NCBI GenBank assembly: GCA_026770595.1
Contig: MU634007.1
Span: 1 to 17,603 of the forward strand
Length of the DNA: 17,603 nucleotides
DNA from: Ochromonadaceae sp. CCMP2298
Taxonomy: Eukaryota; Sar; Synurophyceae; Ochromonadales; Ochromonadaceae
Reading direction: 5' to 3'
In this document: positions 9,101-16,053 of the stretch, one piece after another
How the letters are laid out: the number at the start of each line of letters is the position of its first letter
Position numbering within the stretch: position 1 is the stretch's first letter
Program-made: the position numbers and the translations under genes
Notes under the pieces: generated by a model
Seen by the model: the letters and a program-made list of their open reading frames with translations, nothing else
Databases searched by the model: none
What the model was told of the DNA's origin: nothing

Positions 9101-12100
9101 GGCGTGGTGAACTACTGGATGACGGTCAACTCCTACACAGTGTCGGTCTCGGACACCGTGGCCGACGCCTCCACCATAAACAACATACAGTCCGCGCTCA
9201 ACGAGGCCCGCGAGAAGGTGAAAAACATCATGGCCAAGGCGCAGACGGGCGAACTGACCATGATGCCTGGCAAGCTGCTGATGGAGAGTTTCGAGATGAA
9301 CATAAACGAGGTGCTCAACGACGCCAGGTACGGTTAGTGTGTGGGTAGAATTACATAAAAAAGGTCCGTATGTCTTCTTATCCCCCCCTGGTGCCAAATC
9401 TGGACTTTTAACCTTGTTTACATATACGACTGGTCTTTTTGCTTATAACCTTTCCTTTTATGGTTTTTGGACACCTCTCAGATCCACGGTGGGAAAGTCG
9501 GCCCAGCTGTCGCTCAAGGAGCGCAATGCCATTAAAGGCACGGTGATGGCGGGCTCCAAGGGCTCCGAGCTGAACATTTCTCAGATCATTGCCTGCGTGG
9601 GGCAGCAGAACGTGCAGGGCAAGCGCATCCGCTACGGGTTCAACCAGCGCACCCTGCCGCACTTCGTGAAGGACGACCTAGGCATGGAGTCGAGGGGCTT
9701 CGTGGAGAACAGCTATCTAAGGTAGGTGTCCGAATTACATAAAAGTCCGAAGTATGTCTTTTTATCATGATTCCCCGGACCAAATCTGGTCTTTTCACCT
9801 CGAAGATACGCTAACTGTTTTTTTTCAACATTAACACTTTATGGTTTATTTAACTCGGTCACGCCTCTCAGGGGCTTGAGCCCGCAAGAGTTCTACTTCC
9901 ACGCGATGGGGGGGCGAGAGGGGTGCATCGACACAGCAGTGAAGACTGCCGAAACGGGGTACATCCAGCGCCGCATGGTGAAGGCCATGGAGACCGTTAT
10001 GGCCCGCTACGACACCACGGTGCGCAACTCCAGGTACGGTTCATGAGTTAGAATTACATAAAAGGTCCGTCTTTTTATCATGATTCCCTACCCAAATCTA
10101 GTCTTTTCACCTCTAACATACGCTAACTGGTCTTTTTTTCTAAAACCCACTGTATGGTGTATCTAACTCGGTCACTCCTCTCAGGGGCTGCGTGATGCAG
10201 TTTCTGTACGGGGAGGACGGCATGGACGCCACCAAGATCGAGAAGCAGGTGTTTGACAGCTACCTCATGAACAGCCAGAAGTTCCGGGACGCCTACTACC
10301 TCGACCTGAGCTCGGAGCAGCTGGTACGGTTAGGATAAAATAGAACACGTTTTTTTTATCTTTCCCTGGTGCCAAATCTGGATTTAAACCTTGTTTATAT
10401 ATACGCGGACTGGTCTTTTTTCTAATAACGTGTTTTCCTTTTATGGTTTATCTTATCCGGACACCTCTCAGGGCCGCACCAACTACGTGGTCGCCAAGAC
10501 GGGCCAGCTGGGGTACTTCATGCACCCCCAGGTAGGTGTAGGTGTTGTAGAATTATATAAAAGACCGTATTTCTTTTTATCATGATTCCCTGCCAAAATC
10601 TGGTCTTTTCACCTCGAACATATACTAACTGGTCTTTTTTCTAAAACCCGCTTTATGCTTTATCTAACTTGGCCCGCCTCTCAGGTGATCGAGAACTGCC
10701 GAAACGACCCCGAGTTGCGCATCCTGCTGGACGAGGAGTACGAGCAGCTGCTCAGGGACCGCGTGCAGCTGCGCACGATCATGGCCTGCCGCGGGGCGGG
10801 CTCTGAGTCCGACCCCACCACCTACCTGCCCGTCAATATCGACCGGCTGATGTGGAACGCGCAGCGCCAGGTACGGTTAGGATTACACAAAAGACGTCTT
10901 TTTATCTGATTCCCTGCACCAAATCTGGTCTTTTCACCTTTTGCACACACACACGCTCACTGTTTTTTTTTTCTAAAACCCATTTTATACTTAATGGTTT
11001 ATATAACTCGGTCTACGGACGCCTCCCAGTTCCGCATCAACACCATGGAAGCCAGCACTTTGCACCCCCGCACGGTGATACAGGAGCTGCGCAAATTGGA
11101 GACGGAGCTGACCGTGGTGGTGGGGGACGACCAGATCAGCAAGGAGGCGCAGCAGAACGCCACGCTGCTGTTTCAGGTGATAAAACCCATCCTATCAATG
11201 TGATACACACCCATTAAACCCCATTTATGCACACTCAGATATTCCTGCGGTCCAAGCTGGCGACCAAGCGTGTGCTGCAGACCTGCCGCCTTTCCAAAGA
11301 AGCGCTGGAGTTCGTGATCGGCTGCATCCGCTCGGACTTCCGGCTGGCCGCAGTGGCGCCCGGGGAGATGTGCGGCGTGCTGGCGGCCCAGTCCATCGGC
11401 GAGCCTGCCACGCAGATGACCCTCAACACCTTCCACAACACAGGTAGGTGTAGGTGTTGTAGGATTACATAAAAGTCCGCAGTATGTCTTTTTATCTATA
11501 GTCCCTGAACCAAACCTGGACCTTTAACCTTGTTTACATATACGCGGACTGGTCTTTGTGCTAATCTTTTCCTTTTATGGTCTATCCGGACACGTGTTAT
11601 CCGGACACCTCTCAGGCATCGGCGCCAAGAATGTGACCCTCGGAGTGCCCCGCCTCAACGAGATCCTCAACGTGGGCAAGAACATAAAAACGCCCTCGAA
11701 CATCATCAACCTGCGGGTGCGCGACCAGGAGGGCGAGGCCAACAAGGTCATCACCCACCTGGTAGGTGTCCGCATTACATCTGTATATCATGATTCCCTA
11801 CCCAAATCTGGTCTTTTCACCTCGAACACATATACGCTAACTGGTCTTTTTCTAAAACTTTATACTTTATGGTTTATCTAACTCGGTCACGCCTCTCAGG
11901 AGTACGTGAAGCTGGGGGACATAGTCCTGCGCACGGAGATACACTACGACCCCGACCCCCGCACTACGGTGGTCCCCGAGGACCGCGAGCTGGTGGAGTA
12001 CAGGTATGTGCTGTAGAATTTCATAAAAGGCGTCTTTTTATCAGGATTCCCTGAACCAAATCTGGTCTTTTCACCTCGAACACACATACGCTAACTGTTT

Positions 12101-15100
12101 TTTTCTTGTGGAGTACAGTGCGGAGTTCCTGCACTCCTACCTGATAGACTTCAACGTTGAGGACCTCTCCCCATGGGTGCTGCGCATCGTTCTGGACGAG
12201 AAGTTCGTCGAGCCGAGGGTGCTCGCCGACCCTAACTTTTCCCTGGACGACATCGGCGAGAAGATCACGAAGCACTTCAACGACTCGGTGCACGTGATCT
12301 GCTCCGACAACAACTCCACCAACGGCTACGTGCTGAGGCTGCGCATCCTCATGCGCCAGGTACGGGTAGGATTACGTAAAAGGCCGTGTGTCTTTTTATC
12401 CCCCCCTGGTGCCAAATCTGGTCTTTTCACCCTGTAACACATACGCTAACTGTTTTTTTCTTTTAAAACCCACTTTATGAATGATCAACCTCGGTCTACG
12501 GCATCTCAGGACCAGGAGGCGGCACCCGAGGGGGAGGATGAGGAGGTGGGCAATACCGACCACGAGCTGCTGGTAGGTGTAGGTGTTGGAGAATTACGTA
12601 AAATACGTCTTTTTATCACGGCTCCCTGGAACAAATCTGGATTTTGAACCTTGTTTACATATACGGGGACTGGTCTTTTTGCTAATAATGTGTTTTCCTT
12701 TTATGATTTATCTTATCCGGACACTTCTTAGTGCCGCATGCAGCGCAACCTGATCGAAGACCTGCACCTCTACGGCGTGCCCGGCATCAAGAAGGTATAC
12801 CTCTCTTTGTCTCTCTCTTATCCTCTCTCTATCTCTATATCTTTCTAATTCTCTATGTATTGCACACTCTCTACTCGTCTCCCCCCCCCGTCCGTCGCTG
12901 TCTCTCTGCCTCTCTCTGCCCCTCCGCTCATAAGGTGTACCTCACCAAGAACAAGAAGGCGGTGGTGTGGACAGACGCGGCGGGCTTCGTAAGGCGCGAG
13001 GAGTGGCTTCTCGAGACAGATGGGAGCAATCTGGCCGCAGTCATGACCTTCCCAGGTAGGTGTAGGTGTAGGTGTTGTAGAATTACATAAAAGGCCGTGT
13101 GTCTTTTTATTTACAGTCCCTGGACCAAATCTGGACTTTTAATCTTATTTACACATACGCGGACTGGTCTTTTTGCCAATAACCTTTCCGTGTGTGGTTT
13201 ATCTTATCCGGTCTACGGACGCCTCCCAGACGTGGACCACACAACCACCACTTCCAACGACCTAGTGGAGATGTTCCAGGTACGGTTAGTGTGTTGTAGA
13301 ATTACATAAAATATGTCTTTTTCGTCTTTTTATCTGTTTTTTAACTGTGATTCTATGGACAAAATCTGGTATTTTCACCTCGAACACATATGCGCTGACT
13401 GTATTTTTTTCTAAAACCCTTATACTTTACGGTTTATCTAACTCGGACGCCAGGTGCTGGGCATCGAGGGCGCGCGGGCCTGCTTGTTCAACGAGCTCCG
13501 CAACGTGCTGTCCTTCGACGGCGCCTACGTGAACTACCGGCACATCTCCTGCCTCGCAGACTGCATGACCTTCGGCGGATACCTCATGGCCGTCTCCAGG
13601 TAGGTGTAGGTGTTGTAGAATTACATAAAACACGTATTTTATCCCCCCCCTGGTGCCAAATCTGGACTTTAAACCTTGTTTACATATACGCGGACTGGTC
13701 TTTTTGCTAATGACCTTTCCTTGTATGGTTTTTATCCGTACACCTCTCAGGCACGGCATCAACCGCGGCGAAACGGGCCCCATGCTGCGCGCGTCCTTCG
13801 AGGAGACAGTGGAGGTAACATATACAACAACTACTACTCCTGCCACTTGTGTACTACTTCTTATACTAATACTCATACTCATACTCAAACTCATACTCAT
13901 ACTCATACTCAAACTCATTCTCCTACATACATACAAACACACGCACATATACACACACACACACACGCACACATATATATATGTACACACACATACATAC
14001 ATACATACATACATACATACATACATACATACAGGTGTTCATGAACTCTGCCGCCTTCTCCAACTTCGACACGCTCAACGGCGTCACCGAGAACGTCATG
14101 CTGGGGCAGCTGGCGCAGCTGGTACGGTTAGGATTACATAAAACACATATTTTTATCCCCCCCTGGTGCCAAATCTGGACTTTAAACCTTGTTTACATAT
14201 ACGACTGGTCTTCTTGCTAATCTTTCCTTTTATGGTTTTTATCCGGTTTATCTTATCCGGACACCTCTCAGGGTACAGGCATGGTGGACCTGCTGCTGGA
14301 TCAGAAAAAGCTCTCCCACGCTATCGACACCATGGTATCCGGGGACGCGGCGCTGGGCGAGGCTGTCGACGAGGTGGACGCCATGTTCCGCAAGAACGGC
14401 AACATCACCCCCTTTGCCTCCAACACACCCTACAACTCCAGTCCGGGCTGGGGGCTGGGCGCGGCCACACCTGGGCTGGGGGGGGCCACGCCTATGCTGG
14501 GAGCTTTCACACCTGCCTCTGAAACGCCCTTCGGCGGGTTCGGGGCGAGCTCTCCTGGGTATATGTCTCCCTACTACAACGCCGGGGGTACCTCCGCCTC
14601 CCCGGGCATCTACCAATCCATGTCCCCAGGTAGGTGTTCGAATTACATAAAATACGTCATTTTATCATGATTCCCTGGACCAAATCTGGACTTTGAACCT
14701 TATTTACATAAACGCGGACTGGTCTCGTTGCTAAACACCTTTCCTTTTATGGTTTATCTTATCCGGACACCTCTCAGGATACACCTCCTTCTCCCCCAGC
14801 CGCTCTATGGCCGCCTCCACATCCCCCAGCTACGCCCCAGGTAGGTGTAGGTGTTGAAAGATTACATAAAAGTCCGTATGTCTTTTTATCATGATTCCCT
14901 ATCCAAACTTGGACTTTTCACCTTGAACATACACAAACTGTTTATTTTTTAAACCCTTACACTTTTTGGTTGATCTAACTCGAACTACGGACGCCTCTCA
15001 GGCAGCACCGCCTACGCCCCCGGGTCCAGCGCCTACTCACCCACCTCCCCTGCGTACTCCCCCACCTCTACGGCCTACTCCCCTACGTCGCCTGCCTACT

Positions 15101-15402
15101 CACCCACCTCGCCGGCTTACTCCCCCACGTCGCCAGCGTACAGCCCCACATCGCCTGCCTACTCCCCCACATCGCCTGCCTACTCCCCCACATCGCCTGC
15201 CTACTCCCCTACCTCACCTGCCTACTCCCCCACGTCGCCTGCCTACTCGCCCACCTCCCCGGCATACAGCCCCACCTCACCGGCTTACTCCCCCACATCG
15301 CCGGCCTACAGCCCCACATCGCCTGCGCACTCGCCCACCTCCCCTGCCTACAGCCCCACGGGGGAGTACGAAGACAAGGACAAGCCGGCACCCGCTGAGT
15401 AG
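6119..15402 (+). CDS. RPB1: RNA polymerase II largest subunit RPB1
   Basis: Complete, 27 exons, 1800 aa, frame continuous across every junction. Exons: 6119-6208, 6296-6964, 7113-7819, 7967-8161, 8313-8474, 8643-8842, 8994-9327, 9482-9721, 9872-10033, 10185-10323, 10472-10531, 10685-10870, 11030-11176, 11239-11443, 11616-11761, 11900-12003, 12119-12359, 12510-12572, 12732-12794, 12935-13055, 13230-13279, 13454-13599, 13751-13814, 14035-14121, 14272-14629, 14778-14840, 15002-15402. It catalyses mRNA synthesis in the nucleus. Landmarks: N-terminal VQFGIFAPD, zinc site C..C…[10 protein letters not shown], catalytic [10 protein letters not shown] (531-540, metal-binding Asp 533/535/537), bridge helix [20 protein letters not shown] in exon 9, trigger-loop [15 protein letters not shown] in exon 14, and a CTD at 1679-1783. 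Twenty-two introns are introners; introns 1, 13, 19 and 23 are ordinary. The linker before the CTD is Gly/Pro/Thr-rich. Confidence 0.98.
6209..6295 (+). other. Ordinary (non-introner) intron 1 of RPB1
   Basis: 87 nt, GTAAGTGCC…CGCACAG, phase 0, between PDII and KKGSV. No introner sequence. A branch-like GACTAGT lies about 45 nt before the acceptor. Confidence 0.85.
6965..7112 (+). mobile_element. Introner, RPB1 intron 2
   Basis: 148 nt, phase 0, CAG|G. Subfamily A with a doubled donor (GTAGGTGTAGGTG), intact AAAAGACGTCTTTT palindrome, and a shortened acceptor (CGGACGCCAG without CTCT). Confidence 0.95.
7820..7966 (+). mobile_element. Introner, RPB1 intron 3
   Basis: 147 nt, phase 2, CAG|G. 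Subfamily A. One of the clearest terminal repeat pairs: GTCCGAATTACATAAA at the 5' end against TTTATCTAATTCGGAC at the 3' end. Confidence 0.96.
8162..8312 (+). mobile_element. Introner, RPB1 intron 4 (closest to consensus)
   Basis: 151 nt, phase 2, CAG|A. Subfamily A with intact terminal repeats, the AAAAGACGTCTTTT palindrome and the GGACCAAATCTGGT stem. The exon starts AGAG, but only the first AG keeps the frame (ADAR|ELMMVP). Confidence 0.96.
8475..8642 (+). mobile_element. Introner, RPB1 intron 5
   Basis: 168 nt, phase 2, CTG|G. Subfamily A with doubled donor, an added GGGCCGTATG near the 5' palindrome, and the TCTAT insertion variant in the 3' repeat. Confidence 0.95.
8843..8993 (+). mobile_element. 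Introner, RPB1 intron 6
   Basis: 151 nt, phase 1, AAG|G. Subfamily A. The centre is almost identical to intron 3, including the shortened CACCAAATCTGG. The 3' end is of the CCTAC insertion variant. Confidence 0.95.
9328..9481 (+). mobile_element. Introner, RPB1 intron 7
   Basis: 154 nt, phase 2, CAG|A. Subfamily B: ATCCCCCCCTGGTGCCAAATC, TTGTTTACATATACGACTGG, with a shortened 3' repeat (TTTTTGGACACCTCTCAG). Confidence 0.94.
9722..9871 (+). mobile_element. Introner, RPB1 intron 8
   Basis: 150 nt, phase 2, AAG|G. Subfamily A with an intact 5' repeat; the 3' end has ACTCGGTCACGCCTCTCAG, the variant also seen in intron 15. Confidence 0.95.
10034..10184 (+). mobile_element. Introner, RPB1 intron 9
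   Basis: 151 nt, phase 2, CAG|G. Subfamily A body with an unusual donor side (GTACGGTTCATGAGTTAGAA) and a GTCACTCCTCTCAG acceptor end. Confidence 0.94.
10324..10471 (+). mobile_element. Introner, RPB1 intron 10
   Basis: 148 nt, phase 0, CTG|G. Subfamily B. The 5' repeat is degraded (GTACGGTTAGGATAAAATAG); the 3' end TTATCCGGACACCTCTCAG is intact. Confidence 0.94.
10532..10684 (+). mobile_element. Introner, RPB1 intron 11
   Basis: 153 nt, phase 0, CAG|G. Subfamily A with doubled donor; the 3' repeat is diverged to AACTTGGCCCGCCTCTCAG. It defines a 60-nt exon with intron 10. Confidence 0.94.
10871..11029 (+). mobile_element. Introner, RPB1 intron 12
   Basis: 159 nt, phase 0, CAG|T. Subfamily A body with a B-type donor (GTACGGTTAGGATTACA), a small CACACACA expansion, and the TCTAC insertion variant with a CTCCCAG acceptor. 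Confidence 0.94.
11177..11238 (+). other. Ordinary (non-introner) intron 13 of RPB1
   Basis: 62 nt, GTGATAAAACC…CACACTCAG, phase 0. The shortest intron in the window, with no introner similarity. The ACCCATCCTATCAATGTG and ACCCATTAAACCCCAT segments are weakly repetitive. Confidence 0.88.
11444..11615 (+). mobile_element. Introner, RPB1 intron 14
   Basis: 172 nt, phase 1, CAG|G. Subfamily B with doubled donor. The 3' repeat is locally duplicated: TATCCGGACAC at 11584-11594 recurs at 11599-11609 just before the acceptor. Confidence 0.94.
11762..11899 (+). mobile_element. Introner, RPB1 intron 15
   Basis: 138 nt, phase 0, CTG|G. Subfamily A with a small deletion that removes the AAAAGACGTCTTTT palindrome (GTCCGCATTACATCTGTATA follows the donor). 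Confidence 0.94.
12004..12118 (+). mobile_element. 3'-truncated introner flanked by an 11-nt duplication, RPB1 intron 16
   Basis: 115 nt, phase 2, CAG|T. The 5' part is a subfamily A introner (GTATGTGCTGTAGAATTTCA through ACGCTAACTG), then the whole 3' terminal repeat is missing. The intron ends instead with GTGGAGTACAG (12108-12118), an exact copy of the last 11 nt of the preceding exon (11993-12003). The acceptor AG therefore lies in duplicated exon sequence rather than in the element. Confidence 0.95.
12360..12509 (+). mobile_element. Introner, RPB1 intron 17 (mosaic)
   Basis: 150 nt, phase 0, CAG|G. The 5' half is subfamily B (ATCCCCCCCTGGTGCCAAATC); from GGTCTTTTCACC onwards it is subfamily A. 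The 3' end is diverged (TCTACGGCATCTCAG). Confidence 0.94.
12573..12731 (+). mobile_element. Introner, RPB1 intron 18
   Basis: 159 nt, phase 0, CTG|T. Doubled donor; A-like ATCACGGCTCCCTGGAACAAA, then B from TTGAACCTTGTTTACATATA on. The acceptor is unusual, CACTTCTTAG. Confidence 0.93.
12795..12934 (+). repeat. Ordinary intron 19 of RPB1, CT-microsatellite rich
   Basis: 140 nt, GTATACC…CATAAG, phase 0. Mostly CTCTCT/TCTCTG repeats plus a C9 run; no introner sequence. The C/T tracts probably act as an extended polypyrimidine tract. Confidence 0.88.
13056..13229 (+). mobile_element. Introner, RPB1 intron 20 (tripled donor)
   Basis: 174 nt, phase 1, CAG|A. The donor hexamer GTAGGT occurs three times in tandem (GTAGGTGTAGGTGTAGGT). 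Subfamily B body, with the TCTAC insertion variant and CTCCCAG acceptor. Confidence 0.94.
13280..13453 (+). mobile_element. Introner, RPB1 intron 21
   Basis: 174 nt, phase 0, CAG|G. Subfamily A with T-rich expansion (CTTTTTCGTCTTTTTATC) near the 5' palindrome and the shortened CGGACGCCAG acceptor also seen in intron 2. Confidence 0.94.
13600..13750 (+). mobile_element. Introner, RPB1 intron 22
   Basis: 151 nt, phase 2, CAG|G. Subfamily B with doubled donor; 3' repeat shortened to TTTATCCGTACACCTCTCAG. Confidence 0.94.
13815..14034 (+). repeat. Ordinary intron 23 of RPB1, built of microsatellites
   Basis: 220 nt, GTAACATAT…CATACAG, phase 0. It contains a CATACT/CAAACT hexamer array (about 13866-13917), a CA-dinucleotide tract (about 13935-13972) and a CATA tetramer array that runs straight into the acceptor CAG at 14032-14034. 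No introner sequence. Confidence 0.9.
14122..14271 (+). mobile_element. Introner, RPB1 intron 24
   Basis: 150 nt, phase 0, CTG|G. Subfamily B with a GTACGGTTAGGATTACATAA donor. Part of the 3' end is repeated (TTTATCCGG, then TTTATCTTATCCGG). Confidence 0.95.
14630..14777 (+). mobile_element. Introner, RPB1 intron 25 (mosaic)
   Basis: 148 nt, phase 1, CAG|G. The 5' half is A-like (GTAGGTGTTCGAATTACATA, CATGATTCCCTGGACCAAAT); the 3' half is B (TTTACATAAACGCGGACTGG through CTTATCCGGACACCTCTCAG). Confidence 0.95.
14841..15001 (+). mobile_element. Introner, RPB1 intron 26
   Basis: 161 nt, phase 1, CAG|G. Subfamily A, doubled donor, diverged 3' end (TCGAACTACGGACGCCTCTCAG). The last intron before the uninterrupted CTD exon. 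Confidence 0.94.
15034..15348 (+). repeat. CTD heptad repeats of RPB1
   Basis: Fifteen consecutive heptads encoded in the last exon. Thirteen are exactly YSPTSPA; number 2 is YSPTSTA and number 15 is HSPTSPA. A sixteenth partial unit (YSPTGEY) runs into an acidic/Lys tail ending PAPAE. Ser2 and Ser5 are kept in all, while Ser7 is replaced by Ala in all. Codons vary between repeats, so the array is held by selection and not only by recent duplication. Confidence 0.97.
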
Positions 15403-15764
15403 TCTGGGTCGCCTAGTACCCATCGCTGGGGATGGGTTTGTTGTAGGGCATAGGGGGCGTGGGGTTGTCCAGGACTGTCCAGGACAGGCGCGTCAGTAGT
15501 TTCACAACATCGAAATCAAATAATAGCACATGGGCGTCTGCATCTACGAGGCTTTCTGAAGCACAAGTGGGTGTTTTAGTCTCACCTCCCACCCTCCCAT
15601 TCTCCATATTCCATATTCCATCTTCCCCCCTCTCAGCCGCTGCTTGGCGCTGTACGTACTATGTACGATGTGCGTGGCATAGGCATTGGGCATTTAATGA
15701 AAAAAAAAGTATAAAAACAAAAACAGGCCCATGCCACGTCGATTCTCTTTCACTATAGTATAGC

Positions 15765-15820
15765 AGTATAACAGTATAACAGAATAACAGAATAACAGTA
15801 TAACAGTATAACAGTATATT
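15765..15820. repeat. Tandem repeat, 8-nt unit
   Basis: Seven consecutive units of AGTATAAC, two of them AGAATAAC and the last AGTATATT. Confidence 0.9.
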
Positions 15821-15827
15821 TTGCTAG

Positions 15828-15871
15828 CGCCGGTCCCACGCCGGTCCCGCGCCGGTCCCGCGCCGGTCCCC
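15828..15871. repeat. Tandem repeat, 11-nt GC-rich unit
   Basis: Four units of CGCCGGTCCC followed by A, G, G and C, directly after the AT-rich 8-nt array. The abrupt change from AT-rich to GC-rich repeat within 8 nt is notable. Confidence 0.9.
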
Positions 15872-16053
15872 GGAATCCCCTTCAAGTTTAAACGTGTTCT
15901 CTCAAACGCGGCTCCAAAAAAGTGCCTCCAAAATATCCCTATAGATCCATGGCGCAGGTGGTTTTTCACTTGTTTACACCAGCACTTGGCAATAAACCCC
16001 TTAAGGACACCCTTTATGACACCCTCCCTCTACAATTAAACCCTATAATTCTT

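Larger units (their letters stand above)
15403..16053. other. Tail-to-tail intergenic region between RPB1 and the LPA1-like gene
   Basis: Contains both 3' UTRs. Apart from the two tandem repeats I see an A-rich stretch (about 15698-15724) and TTCCATATTCCATATTCCAT-like repeats near 15602-15622. No further gene is supported; no polyadenylation signal could be placed with confidence. Confidence 0.6.

Noticed and set aside
14966-15499. Pro/Arg/Thr-rich 177-codon frame over the CTD exon
   Set aside because: Frame-shifted reading of the CTD heptads; the repetitive composition comes from the repeat array.
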